Below, one piece after another: positions 8,747-18,070 of a stretch of DNA of 64,000 nt (positions are counted from its first letter, which is position 1; every line of letters starts with the position of its first letter). Made by a program: the position numbers and the translations under genes. The stretch is taken from the NCBI GenBank assembly GCA_002371155.1, contig DFGC01000005.1:1-64000 (forward strand). Reading direction: 5' to 3'. This DNA is from Alphaproteobacteria bacterium UBA3760. Its GTDB lineage: Bacteria; Pseudomonadota; Alphaproteobacteria; Rs-D84. The notes under the pieces were generated by a model. That model saw nothing but the letters and a program-made list of their open reading frames with translations. It made no database searches and was not told the origin of the DNA.

Positions 8747-10514
8747 TATCGAGGTTGGAAATACTTTTGACCGACGCAGTGCACTGTTTTTAACAACGGG
8801 CGCAATTTTAACATCGGTGTTGGTGTTGCGCATGTTGCAAATGCAAGTTTTTAATTATCGCGATTATAAAAAGAAATCTGAAAATAATTCTTATCGGATT
8901 CAGATAAACATGCCGGAACGCGGAAAAATTTTATCAACCGAAGGCATACCAATTTCGCGCGATACACCGATTTATCGTATTTATATCGTTCCCGAAGAAT
9001 CTGATGATATTGACGGGTTGATAAAAATTTTGACTGATGATTTGAATTTGCGACAAAAAACATTAAAACGAATTTTTGCACAAATGAGAAAACAACAAAG
9101 ATTTCAACCTGTGTTGATTTCGGAACATACCGATTGGAAAAATTTGGCAAAAATCCAGGCGAAAAATTTACCCGGTGTTCATATTTCATCGGGGTATGCG
9201 CGTGTATATGAAATGGGTGAATCGGGCGCGCATATTTTCGGATATGTTGGTGCGCCAAAAAATCCAAAACCAAATGCTCCATTTTTTACAACGGGTATTT
9301 TGGGATTGGAAAAAAAGTATAATGATGAAATGGCGGGATTGCCCGGTCAAACGGTTATGATTTCAAATGCCGTGGGACGCATTACTGGCGAAGACGAAGA
9401 ACAATATGTAAAACCGGTGCCGGGGCATGATATAAAAACAACTGTGCGATATGATGCACAACGGGTTATGCACGATGCGTTATCACAACACAAGGCCGGA
9501 TGTGGGGTCGCGATTGATATTGAAACCGGCGATATTTTGGCGATGACATCTGCGCCGGGATTTGACCCGAATTTATTTACATCGGATGATGCCGAAGATT
9601 ATATGGAAAAATTACGAACAGATTACGCAAAACCATTCGTAAATAAAACTGTCGAAGGTTTATTTCCACCGGGGTCAACTTTCAAAATCATTGTCGCATT
9701 GGCTGCATTGGAATCGGGCGCAATTACACCCGATGATAAAGTTTTTTGTCCGGGATATTGGGACTATGGCGACCGGCGATATCATTGTTGGGAACAAAAA
9801 GGTCATGGGCATGTGAACCTGGCGGGGGCATTGGCGCATTCATGCGATATTTATTTTTATCGATTGGCATTAAAAATTGGAATCGACGCGATAAAAAAAA
9901 TGGCGTTGCGTTTGGGTTTGGGCGAAAAGTATATGAATGATATTTTTCCAAAAGAAATGGTTGGGGTGATACCTGATAAATATTGGAAAGAAAAACATAT
10001 AGGCAGTCATTGGGTGCATGGCGATACGGTGATTTCTGGGATTGGCCAAGGATTTATTTTAACAAATTGTCTGCAATTGGCGTTGATGATTGCGCGTGTT
10101 GCGTCGAATAAAATTGTTATACCGCGTTTGATTTACAGTGATGAAAAACCAAGTTTTAGAAACCTGGGGTTGGATGAAAAAAATATCCGGTTTGTATTAA
10201 ATGGATTGGAACAGGTGACAAAACCCGGTGGCACCGCAAGTGGCAGTGCGATTGATGTCAATGGCGCAAAAATGGGTGGAAAAACCGGAACATCCCAGGT
10301 GCGAAATATTTCGCGCGCCGAACGCGCAACCGGGGTTTTAACGACTGCGCAACTGGAATGGCATAAACGAAATCATGGTTTGTTTGTTGGGTATGCGCCA
10401 ACCGATAATCCAAAATATGCCGTTTGTATTATTACCGAACATTCCGGCGGCAGTGGACCCGCCGCACGCACATGCGCCGCGGTTATGAAAACTTTATTAG
10501 AGGGCGATAAATAA
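8739..10514 (+). CDS. mrdA: Penicillin-binding protein 2, elongation transpeptidase
   Basis: Cross-links peptidoglycan during cell elongation, working with RodA. One N-terminal membrane anchor is followed by a dimerisation domain with MPERGKIL (the class B R-G-x-I-L motif) and the transpeptidase domain: STFK (Ser about 313), SCD in place of the usual SxN (about 368) and KTGT (about 515). The SCD variant also occurs in other PBP2 proteins. An ATG at 8733 is also possible, but the AAGG ribosome site at 8726-8729 is better spaced to 8739. rodA starts in its stop codon. Confidence 0.95.
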   Translation: MIDIEVGNTFDRRSALFLTTGAILTSVLVLRMLQMQVFNYRDYKKKSENNSYRIQINMPERGKILSTEGIPISRDTPIYRIYIVPEESDDIDGLIKILTDDLNLRQKTLKRIFAQMRKQQRFQPVLISEHTDWKNLAKIQAKNLPGVHISSGYARVYEMGESGAHIFGYVGAPKNPKPNAPFFTTGILGLEKKYNDEMAGLPGQTVMISNAVGRITGEDEEQYVKPVPGHDIKTTVRYDAQRVMHDALSQHKAGCGVAIDIETGDILAMTSAPGFDPNLFTSDDAEDYMEKLRTDYAKPFVNKTVEGLFPPGSTFKIIVALAALESGAITPDDKVFCPGYWDYGDRRYHCWEQKGHGHVNLAGALAHSCDIYFYRLALKIGIDAIKKMALRLGLGEKYMNDIFPKEMVGVIPDKYWKEKHIGSHWVHGDTVISGIGQGFILTNCLQLALMIARVASNKIVIPRLIYSDEKPSFRNLGLDEKNIRFVLNGLEQVTKPGGTASGSAIDVNGAKMGGKTGTSQVRNISRAERATGVLTTAQLEWHKRNHGLFVGYAPTDNPKYAVCIITEHSGGSGPAARTCAAVMKTLLEGDK

Positions 10515-11659
10515 TGATTCATCAAACACGCGTTTCAAATGCAAATATGATGACAATATCCGAAAAATTATCTCGGTTTTTGTGGGGATTATTTTTACCT
10601 ATGTGCATTGTTTTGGCCATTTCCGTCATGGTGTTGTATTCCGCCGGTGGTGGAAATTGGAAACCATTTGCCGCCCCACAATTATTAAAAATTGTATTGG
10701 GATTTATTGTGTTTTTCTATGTCGCGTTTTCCAATATTAAAATATGGTTAAAATCTGCGTATTTAATTTATGCGATTGCGTTTATTATGATTGTGTTGGT
10801 GACATTTGTTGGCGATGTTGGTATGGGTGCACAAAGATGGCTGAACCTGGGGTTTATGAATGTGCAACCGTCTGAATTTATCAAAATTGCGATGGTGTTG
10901 GTTTTGGCGCGTTATTTCGCATGGATGAATTCGGTTGAATTGACCCAGGCAAAAAATTATATTGTTCCAACATTGTTGACATTTATTCCGTTTGCACTGA
11001 TTGTTTTACAACCTGATTTGGGAACGGCGTTATCTTTGATGATGATTATGATGGGCATGTTTTATATTGTTGGTGCGCCAAAAAAATGGTTTTTTATTGT
11101 TGCAATATTGGGAATCTTGGCGGCACCGGTTGTGTGGTTTGCCGGTATGCACGATTATCAACGCGATAGAATTATTACTTTTTTAGACCCCGAACATGAC
11201 GCAAAGGGCACCGGTTATCAAATAAACCAGGCGAAAATCGCGTTCGGTTCGGGTGGTATTTTTGGCAAAGGTTATATGTCGGGCACCCAATCGCAACAAT
11301 CGTTTTTACCAGAAAAACAGACTGATTTTATATTTACTATGTTGGGTGAAGAATTTGGTTTTGTTGGTGCGTTTATATTATTGGTTATATATACATGGAT
11401 TATTTTGGTTTTGTTTTGGTGCGCAAAAACATGCAAAAACAGATTTGGACAATTAGTCTGTTTTGGTTTTATGTTGAACTTTTTTGTTTATTATTTTATA
11501 AATATATCTATGGTATTGGGATTATTGCCAACCGTTGGCGTGCCATTACCGTTGATGTCATTTGGTGGCAGCAGTCTATTATCACTGATGTTCGGATTCG
11601 GACTGTGCCAAAATGCACATATAAATAAAGACCAACAATTATCTGCAAAAGGAAGTTAA
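10514..11659 (+). CDS. rodA: Peptidoglycan glycosyltransferase RodA
   Basis: SEDS-family membrane enzyme polymerising lipid II into glycan strands along the cell side. The 381-residue protein has about ten membrane segments, the conserved GAQRWLNLG and QPDLGTALS blocks, the HDYQRDRIITFLDP loop and the C-terminal GVPLPLMSFGGSS motif typical of RodA/FtsW. It starts at TAATG, sharing one base with the mrdA stop, which favours coupled translation of the PBP2-RodA pair. Confidence 0.96.
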   Translation: MIHQTRVSNANMMTISEKLSRFLWGLFLPMCIVLAISVMVLYSAGGGNWKPFAAPQLLKIVLGFIVFFYVAFSNIKIWLKSAYLIYAIAFIMIVLVTFVGDVGMGAQRWLNLGFMNVQPSEFIKIAMVLVLARYFAWMNSVELTQAKNYIVPTLLTFIPFALIVLQPDLGTALSLMMIMMGMFYIVGAPKKWFFIVAILGILAAPVVWFAGMHDYQRDRIITFLDPEHDAKGTGYQINQAKIAFGSGGIFGKGYMSGTQSQQSFLPEKQTDFIFTMLGEEFGFVGAFILLVIYTWIILVLFWCAKTCKNRFGQLVCFGFMLNFFVYYFINISMVLGLLPTVGVPLPLMSFGGSSLLSLMFGFGLCQNAHINKDQQLSAKGS

Positions 11660-11662
11660 ATT

Positions 11663-13933
11663 ATGAATTTAATGATTGTAGAATCGCCGTCCAAGGCAAA
11701 AACTATTGAAAAATATCTGGGCAAGGGGTGGAATGTTATTGCATCCGTTGGTCATGTTCGTGATTTGGTTCCTGAAAATGGCAGTGTTGATACAAAAAAT
11801 AATTTCAAAATGCGTTGGCAAATTATGCCTGGCAAAGAAAAACAAATTAAACTGATTGTGGATTTGGTTAAAAAATCTGATGCGATATATTTGGCATCGG
11901 ACCCGGACCGCGAAGGCGAGGCGATTGCGTGGCATATTTTGGATATATTAAAATCAAAACGCGTGTTGACGGGTAAAAAAGTTTACCGCGTCGCGTTCCA
12001 TGAAATTACCAAGCATGCAATTATGGACGCGATTGGTGCACCACGCGAAATTGATTTGAATTTGGTTGATGCCTATATCGTTCGCCGCGCGTTGGATTAT
12101 TTAATTGGGTTTAGTGTGTCGCCATTGTTGTGGCGGCGAAACCTGGGGCGGTCGGCGGGTCGCGTGCAATCGGTTGCGGTGAAATTGGTTGTTGACCGCG
12201 AACGCGAGATTGAGGCTTTCCACCCCCAAGAATATTGGTCTTTGGGTGCCGAATGTGCGGCACATGGGACAAATTTCAACAGCAATTTATCAAAATATAA
12301 TAATGAAAAAATTGAAAAACAAACCATTAAAGATAAAAATACGGTTGATAAAATTTTGGCGGATTTTGGTGAACCAAAAATCGTCGCGCATGTTGTAAAT
12401 ATCGACAAGAAAAAAACTTCGCGGCATGCGTTTGCACCATTTACAACCAGTACTTTACAACAAGAGGCATCGCGAAAATTACGATTTTCATCAAAGCGGA
12501 CTATGTCGGTTGCACAACATTTATATGAACAAGGTTTAATTACATATATGCGAACCGATGCAACGAATTTATCAAATGACGCGGTGGCTGATATTCGTGC
12601 GTATATATCAAAAACATATGGCGAAAAATTTTTACCAAAATCACCAAATGTTTATGTCACAAAATCTAAAAATGCACAAGAAGCGCACGAGGCTATACGC
12701 CCAACACATTTTGATACACCGGCAACGGGTTTGCAAACAGACGAACAAAAATTATATGATTTGATTTGGAAGCGAACGGTTGCATGCCAAATGGTAAATG
12801 CTGAATTTGATTCGGTTGCGGTTGATATAAAACACGATAATGCAAATGCGATATTTCACAGTGTTGGCACAACATGCACATTTGATGGGTTTATGAAAAT
12901 ATATAACGAAACCAACGAAGATGATGATGCACCGGAAAATGTTAAATTGCCACCGTTGAATATCGGTGATGAAATTATCATAAATAAATTTTTGCCTGAA
13001 CAACATTTCACAATGCCACCCGCCCGTTTTACCGAGGCGTCATTGGTTAAAAAATTAGAAGAATTGGGAATTGGTCGTCCATCAACATACGCGACAATTA
13101 TGTCCACTATCGTTGACCGCAATTATGTCGAACAAGACAAACAACATCGTTTTCATCCGACATCGGCGGGTTGGATTATTTCTGCATATTTGGCAAAATA
13201 TTTTACCGAATTGGTTGATGTGAATTTTACCGCAAAAACCGAAGACACCCTGGACGATGTATCAAATGGCAAAAATGATAAAATTACCGCATTAAACGAA
13301 TTTTGGACACCGACCGAGGCAACAATCGACGCGGCGCGCGGTGTTAAAACATCTGAAATTATCGATGTTATAAATGAATTTATGGAAAAACATTTATTCC
13401 CAGATGGACAAACAAAATGTCCAAAATGCGGTGGTGTGTTGGGGATAAAATTGTCTAAATACGGTGCGTTTATTGGGTGCAATAATTATCCGACATGTGA
13501 TTATACATTGAAAATTGGTTCAAATGACGCGGCGAATATTCCAAATGATGATGATACCGAAAAAAAACCGAATACACCGATTGATTTGGACGAAGGCATT
13601 GTTTTTTATCCGGTTGGAAAATTTGGACCGTATGTTTCAAATGGAAAACAAAATGCCCCCGCCAAAGGATATACTGCGGAAAATATGACTTTGGAAATTG
13701 CCAAAGAATTATTAAATAAAAAATCGGCTGGACGCGTTGCCCAAGATTTGGGTGTAAATCCAAAAACAAAAGAAAAAATATTATTCTATGCAACTGGACG
13801 ATATGGTCCGTATATTTCATCAGGACGCGTAAATGTTTCGGTCAAAGAAAAACCTGATTTGGATGCGGCGATTGAAATGATAAATAATAAAAAACCTGCA
13901 ACCAAGGTGGCGGTAAAAAAAGGAAAAAAATAA
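11663..13933 (+). CDS. topA: DNA topoisomerase I
   Basis: Relaxes negative supercoils. 756 residues: Toprim domain at the start (IVESPSKAKTIEKYLG, SDPDREGEAIAWH near 80-91), active-site tyrosine Y295 in GLITYMRTDAT, and a C-terminal zinc finger with four cysteines (CPKC, CNNYPTC, about 575-605) followed by two short C-terminal repeats typical of alphaproteobacterial TopA. It lies 3 bases after rodA, so it is likely the fifth gene of the mre operon. dnaG starts on the next base after its stop. Confidence 0.97.
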   Translation: MNLMIVESPSKAKTIEKYLGKGWNVIASVGHVRDLVPENGSVDTKNNFKMRWQIMPGKEKQIKLIVDLVKKSDAIYLASDPDREGEAIAWHILDILKSKRVLTGKKVYRVAFHEITKHAIMDAIGAPREIDLNLVDAYIVRRALDYLIGFSVSPLLWRRNLGRSAGRVQSVAVKLVVDREREIEAFHPQEYWSLGAECAAHGTNFNSNLSKYNNEKIEKQTIKDKNTVDKILADFGEPKIVAHVVNIDKKKTSRHAFAPFTTSTLQQEASRKLRFSSKRTMSVAQHLYEQGLITYMRTDATNLSNDAVADIRAYISKTYGEKFLPKSPNVYVTKSKNAQEAHEAIRPTHFDTPATGLQTDEQKLYDLIWKRTVACQMVNAEFDSVAVDIKHDNANAIFHSVGTTCTFDGFMKIYNETNEDDDAPENVKLPPLNIGDEIIINKFLPEQHFTMPPARFTEASLVKKLEELGIGRPSTYATIMSTIVDRNYVEQDKQHRFHPTSAGWIISAYLAKYFTELVDVNFTAKTEDTLDDVSNGKNDKITALNEFWTPTEATIDAARGVKTSEIIDVINEFMEKHLFPDGQTKCPKCGGVLGIKLSKYGAFIGCNNYPTCDYTLKIGSNDAANIPNDDDTEKKPNTPIDLDEGIVFYPVGKFGPYVSNGKQNAPAKGYTAENMTLEIAKELLNKKSAGRVAQDLGVNPKTKEKILFYATGRYGPYISSGRVNVSVKEKPDLDAAIEMINNKKPATKVAVKKGKK

Positions 13934-15550
13934 TTGGCAAAATTTGATAATAATTTTGTTGATGAATTACGAATGCGTCTGTCCATTGTGGATGTTGTTG
14001 GACGGCGTGTGCCATTGGTTAAAAAAGGTCAAAATTATTGGGGATGTTGTCCGTTTCATAATGAAAAAACACCATCTTTTTCTGTGTCCGAAGATAAAGG
14101 TTTTTATCATTGTTTTGGTTGTGGTGCACATGGCGATATTATTTCGTTTGTGATGAATACCGAACATTTGGAATATCCAAATGCAATTCGTGAATTGGCG
14201 GATTTGGCGGGTATGAAAATGCCGGAATATAAACCAAAATCAGTTGCGCGTCAAAATTTAGAAAATTCTTACTTTGATATTTGTGAACGCGCAACGCGTG
14301 AATATCAAAAATTATTATTCGAACCCGTTGGGCGCGATGCGTTGGATTATGTGCGTCGACGCGGTTTTTCCGATGAAATGATAAAAAAATATCGGTTGGG
14401 ATACGCGCCAAAAAATAATTTAGTTGCATCAAAATTTTCCGATATTAAACAAAATGATTTGTTGACGACGGGACTGGTTCGGCGTGGTGATTATGGTTTG
14501 TATGATTTTTTCCGGAATAAATTGATGTTTCCTATATTTAATCCGCGGGGTCAGGTTATCGCGTTTTCTGGGAGGAGTCTTGACGGGTCAGACCCAAAAT
14601 ACATAAACACAACCGATACAGAATTATTTCATAAACGGCAAACTATATTTGGTTTTAATTTTGCACGCGATGATATTTATAAAAAAAATCGCAGTATCGT
14701 TGTCGAAGGTCAAATTGACGCGATTCAAATGCAGGTTCATGGTTTCGGTGAAACGGTCGCACCATTGGGAACGGCACTGACCGAGGACCATATCGCAATT
14801 TTATGCAAATCAAATCGTAATATTGTTTTTTGCTTTGACGGTGATGGTGCCGGGCAAAAGGCGGCTGTGCGGGCGGCGTCCATTGTGTTGCCGTTTGTTC
14901 GTGATAATTCCGATGTGCGTTTTGCGTTCGTCACGGGTGGCAAAGACCCAGACGAGGTATTAAAAACCGGTGGCGTTGGTGCGATGGAAAAAATTATAAA
15001 TGATGCGGTTGGTTTGGTGGATTTTTTATGGAAATCGGTGAACGAAAATTATTTGGTATCAACCCCGGGCGGACGCGTCCAGGCGGAAAAATTTTTGGAA
15101 AACGAATTGAAAAAAATTCAAGACAAAAAATTGCAATACGAAATCGAGCAAGAATATAAAAAACGCGAATTTCAACAATGGCGGTCTTGGAAAAAAACAG
15201 ATGCGCCAAAAATAAAATTACCCGATACAGATACCGTCACGAAAAATACCCTGATTTATATTGTGAATAAATTCCCAAATTTGGCGAGTCAATATGCGGA
15301 TTTTCTGGCAACATTAAATATTTCTTTTGATATGGATGCGCCAGATTTGGGTTGGTCAGATGCGGCGGCGGAAAAATTTATTGTGTCATTGAAACTGCAA
15401 CGGTATCGCGCAACATTGGAACAAGAATTACGCACAAAAATGCAGGGCATGATAAATGGCGAAAATTACACAAATGAAGAATTGAGTGATATAAAGAAAA
15501 AAATTGCCGATGTAAATCAAAAATTAGAAAAATTATTATATATGGAATAG
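13934..15550 (+). CDS. dnaG: DNA primase
   Basis: Synthesises RNA primers at the replication fork. 538 residues with a CHC2 zinc finger (CCPFHNEKTPSF then CFGCGAHGD), the Toprim core (VVEGQIDAIQM, FCFDGDGAGQKAA, GGKDPDEVL) and a short C-terminal helicase-binding region. It is somewhat shorter than E. coli DnaG, with the loss in the C-terminal part. The start is a TTG directly abutting the topA stop; the N-terminus MAKFDNNFVDELR matches other primases, so this start is credible and suggests translation by ribosomes coming off topA. Confidence 0.95.
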   Translation: MAKFDNNFVDELRMRLSIVDVVGRRVPLVKKGQNYWGCCPFHNEKTPSFSVSEDKGFYHCFGCGAHGDIISFVMNTEHLEYPNAIRELADLAGMKMPEYKPKSVARQNLENSYFDICERATREYQKLLFEPVGRDALDYVRRRGFSDEMIKKYRLGYAPKNNLVASKFSDIKQNDLLTTGLVRRGDYGLYDFFRNKLMFPIFNPRGQVIAFSGRSLDGSDPKYINTTDTELFHKRQTIFGFNFARDDIYKKNRSIVVEGQIDAIQMQVHGFGETVAPLGTALTEDHIAILCKSNRNIVFCFDGDGAGQKAAVRAASIVLPFVRDNSDVRFAFVTGGKDPDEVLKTGGVGAMEKIINDAVGLVDFLWKSVNENYLVSTPGGRVQAEKFLENELKKIQDKKLQYEIEQEYKKREFQQWRSWKKTDAPKIKLPDTDTVTKNTLIYIVNKFPNLASQYADFLATLNISFDMDAPDLGWSDAAAEKFIVSLKLQRYRATLEQELRTKMQGMINGENYTNEELSDIKKKIADVNQKLEKLLYME

Positions 15551-15774
15551 GGTTTATACCCACGAAATTTTGCAATTCGACTTCGTCGCTGTTTTTTTTA
15601 TTTATAATGATTTTTGCCGGCTTTTTTTAACATTTTGATTAAAAAGGCCGGGAAATTATACCCCCGCCACCATCTTCGATGGTCCCCCTCCCCATAGGGG
15701 CGGAATAATAAAAAAATTCCCGGCTTTTTTGATAATTTTTATCATTTTGGCCGGGAATTTTTAACAATTTTATT
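15551..15774. repeat. Noncoding spacer with two terminator-like hairpins around a small three-way palindrome
   Basis: Between convergent dnaG and ychF. Two similar hairpins, 15617-15652 and 15716-15758, each have CCGGC arms next to T-runs and A-runs and can end transcription from both sides. Between them 15664-15703 folds as CCGCC / GGCGG closing two small hairpins (ACCAT-ATGGT at 15669-15683, CCCCT-AGGGG at 15685-15700). The middle part looks like a small palindromic repeat inserted between terminators. No gene seen. Confidence 0.65.
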
Positions 15775-16854
15775 TTATACATTGAACAAGAAATGGCAAA
15801 TGTCGCCGGGTTGCATTACATAATCGCGGCCGACGGTTCGCATTTTGCCAGCCTCTTTGACTTTGACCTCGCCACCGTATTCAATATAATCCGTCGGGGT
15901 TATAATTTCGGCACGAATAAATCCGCGTTCAAAATCCGTATGAATTTTACCCGCCGCCATGGGTGCGGTCATGCCACGCGTTATTGTCCAGGCATGTGCC
16001 TCACGCGGTCCAACCGTATAAAAAGTTTGCAACCCCAATGTTTCGTATCCGGTTTTTATAACCTGGTCCAGGCCAGATTGTTTTAACCCCAAATCATCCA
16101 AGAACATTTTTCGTTCATCTGGGTCGGTGATTTGCGCGATTTCCATTTCGATTTTTGATGAAATTATTAAAACCGGATTTGTTGCGCCATATTTTTCCAT
16201 AACCATATCAGAAAATTTATTCCCAGATGCCGCGGATGATTCGTCCACATTACATACATAAATCACCGGTTTTGCCGTCAATAAATTAAATGGTTTGGCA
16301 TCCACATCTAATTTTCGTGCCGGCACGCCATTGGCCAGGTTTTCACGAATAATTTCCGCCGTCGCCAATAGTTTTATTGCCTCTTTATCCGCGCCATGTG
16401 CTTTCTTGGTCAGATTTTTAATTTGTTTATCCAAACTTTCTAAATCCGCCAGCGCAAGTTCAGTTTCAATTGTGTCAATATCGGACAACGGGTCAATTTT
16501 TCCGTTCACATGCACAATGTCGTCATTTTCAAAGCAACGAACAACATGAATTATTGCATCGGTTTCCAGTATGTTGCCCAGGAATTTATTCCCCAAGCCT
16601 TCGCCGGTGGATGCGCCCCGCACCAGACCCGCAATATCAACAATTTCCAATTGTGTCGGTATGATTTTTTCAGAATTATCAACCGCCGCCAATTTCAACA
16701 ATGTTTCATCCGGCACAACCACACGGCCGGTATTTGGTTCAATCGTGCAAAATGGATAATTTTGCGCGTCCGCCGCCGCACTTTGTGTCAGTGCATTAAA
16801 TAGTGTCGATTTTCCCACATTTGGCAAACCAACAATTCCGCAATTGAATCCCAT
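15775..16854 (-). CDS. ychF: Redox-linked ribosome-binding ATPase YchF
   Basis: Obg-family P-loop protein that prefers ATP over GTP and binds ribosomes. 359 residues: G1 GLPNVGKSTLFNALT at the start, G3 DIAGLVRGAS, an internal coiled-coil region (about 130-170) and the C-terminal TGS-like domain with GPREAHAWTI and the ending GDICHFLFNV. All are standard for the family and the length is typical. Its start is only 18 bases from the divergent SufD-like gene. Confidence 0.96.
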   Translation of the reverse strand: MGFNCGIVGLPNVGKSTLFNALTQSAAADAQNYPFCTIEPNTGRVVVPDETLLKLAAVDNSEKIIPTQLEIVDIAGLVRGASTGEGLGNKFLGNILETDAIIHVVRCFENDDIVHVNGKIDPLSDIDTIETELALADLESLDKQIKNLTKKAHGADKEAIKLLATAEIIRENLANGVPARKLDVDAKPFNLLTAKPVIYVCNVDESSAASGNKFSDMVMEKYGATNPVLIISSKIEMEIAQITDPDERKMFLDDLGLKQSGLDQVIKTGYETLGLQTFYTVGPREAHAWTITRGMTAPMAAGKIHTDFERGFIRAEIITPTDYIEYGGEVKVKEAGKMRTVGRDYVMQPGDICHFLFNV

Positions 16855-16872
16855 AATAAAATCCTTTATAAT

Positions 16873-17571
16873 ATGAATAATATGTCATACATCTGGCAAG
16901 ATTTCAATATAAAAACCTTTCGCGCGGAAACTGTTGTTTTTCGCGATGGGGTGTTTTGTCCTGAATTTTCAACACTGGACGGGCCGGTCATAGATAAAAA
17001 TTACGATTTACCCGTGCATTTTATATATGTTGGGGAAATTTTGGGTGATAATAACCTGGATATTGTTATAAATGAAAATGTTAAAAATCAGAAAATTTAT
17101 CTGTCTGGGAAAATCAAGGTTGTAAATAATGCCCGGTTAAATATTTCGATTAAAAACAGTGGTATCGATTCGGATTTGCGTGGTTTTTTCATTGTTGAAA
17201 ATCATGGCGTTTTTAACTGTAATTTAGATGCGTATCATTTGTGCAGAAAAACCGGTATTTTTATTAAAACCCGGGTTTTAGGTTATAAAAATTCGGAATC
17301 AAATTTGAATGGTACCGCACATATATATAAATATTGCGAAAATTGCCGGTCAGATATAAATTTTTCTGCAATGTTGGAAGATAACGCAAAAATTACTTTT
17401 TTACCCGTCCAAGAAATATCTGCAATTCCGGATACCGCATCGCACAGTGCGTCAATCGCGCAATATAACGCGCCACAAATTGAATATTTACACCAATCGG
17501 GATTGACCGATATCGAGGTTCGAATTGCCCTGCGTGAGGCATTTATGAACGATATAGATATTTTCGAATAA
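16873..17571 (+). CDS. SufD-like Fe-S cluster scaffold protein (short, orphan)
   Basis: 232 residues. The C-terminal half reads like the SufB/SufD beta-helix core: SHSASIAQ at 190-197 replaces the SHGATVGQ signature, and the following YLHQSGLTDIEVRIALREAF matches the SufD end (YLRSRGI...A). The upstream 150 residues form beta-rich repeats. Canonical SufD is over 400 residues, so this is a reduced version, and no sufB, sufC or sufS neighbours are present. A Fe-S assembly role is an inference from the family match; a structural relative with another job is possible. An ATG at codon 4 is an alternative start. Confidence 0.6.
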   Translation: MNNMSYIWQDFNIKTFRAETVVFRDGVFCPEFSTLDGPVIDKNYDLPVHFIYVGEILGDNNLDIVINENVKNQKIYLSGKIKVVNNARLNISIKNSGIDSDLRGFFIVENHGVFNCNLDAYHLCRKTGIFIKTRVLGYKNSESNLNGTAHIYKYCENCRSDINFSAMLEDNAKITFLPVQEISAIPDTASHSASIAQYNAPQIEYLHQSGLTDIEVRIALREAFMNDIDIFE

Positions 17572-17575
17572 AAAA

Positions 17576-17599
17576 AATACCCGTATCAAAACGAGTATT
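17576..17599 (-). terminator. Intrinsic terminator for the bL36-like gene
   Basis: 8-bp arms 17576-17583 and 17592-17599 (one G-U pair in the RNA) are followed on the minus strand by a run of about six U. On the plus strand the tail is A-rich, so it acts for the minus-strand gene. Confidence 0.75.
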
Positions 17600-17624
17600 A
17601 AAAATAGTCGGTTTAATCAAACCA

Positions 17625-17759
17625 TTATTTTTTCTTGAAACCCTGTTTAGCCTTTAACTTAGGATTTTTGGGGTCAATCAAGATAACCTGTTTACCACGA
17701 CGAATTTGTTTAATATCACCGCGTTTTTTCCAAGCCTTTAATGAACTTAAAAATTTCAT
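17625..17759 (-). CDS. rpmJ: Ribosomal protein bL36-like, cysteine-free
   Basis: 44-residue basic peptide MKFLSSLKAWKKRGDIKQIR followed by a C-terminal block ending KNPKLKAKQGFKKK. The start M-K-x-x-x-S-L-K, the central IRRG-x-x-x-x-I turn and the KNPK-x-KAKQG end match the second bL36 type (zinc-free, YkgO-like). No cysteine or histidine is present, so it cannot hold zinc. A good ribosome site (AAAAAGGA) precedes the ATG and an intrinsic terminator follows, which supports a real gene despite its size. Confidence 0.8.
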   Translation of the reverse strand: MKFLSSLKAWKKRGDIKQIRRGKQVILIDPKNPKLKAKQGFKKK

Positions 17760-18019
17760 ATCAAATCCTTTTTACGGGTCAATTATAAACGGATTTTAAC
17801 AAAAATCAAATAATAAATATATATTTTTGTTGTTTTTGTTGGGGCTGTTGAAATTGTTGAAAAAGTTTTTTAGTTTTTTATCAACAGTTTTTCAACTTTT
17901 ATTTTCCGGTTTTCCGCGGTTTTTTATAAAATTGTTGAAAATTTATCGAAATAATTACCGGTTGAAAACTTGGTCGGTTTTCAACAATTTTAACAATTTT
18001 TGTTATTTTATTTTTCTGC
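17760..18019. other. AT-rich noncoding region with GTTGAAAA repeats and a long perfect palindrome
   Basis: About 260 bases with no convincing gene. The octamer GTTGAAAA or its complement recurs about six times. 17928-17941 is exactly complementary to 17978-17991 (14 bp), and inside that pair GTTGAAAAC (17961-17969) and GTTTTCAAC (17977-17985) form a second perfect hairpin. TTATCAACA, close to a DnaA box, occurs at 17878 and 18049. It precedes the virB3-virB4 promoter and may be a regulatory or structured RNA region. Confidence 0.55.
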
Positions 18020-18049
18020 TTGTTAAAAAATGTTAAAAAATGGTATAAT
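18020..18049 (+). promoter_or_regulatory. Probable sigma-70 promoter for virB3-virB4
   Basis: TTGTTA (18020-18025), 18-base spacer, TATAAT (18044-18049). The start of RNA would be about 15 bases before the virB3 ATG at 18071, just ahead of the AGGA/GGAAAGAG ribosome site. Confidence 0.6.
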
Positions 18050-18070
18050 TATCAACAGGACAGGAAAGAG

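Noticed and set aside
17827..18036. Open frame of 69 codons in the AT-rich region before virB3
   Set aside because: Composition is low-complexity Leu/Phe/Lys created by GTTGAAAA repeats and palindromes, and there is no ribosome site.
17878..18057. TTATCAACA pair as a replication origin
   Set aside because: Only two boxes, not the full DnaA consensus, and no dnaA, dnaN or parAB nearby; kept only as one option in the finding on this region.
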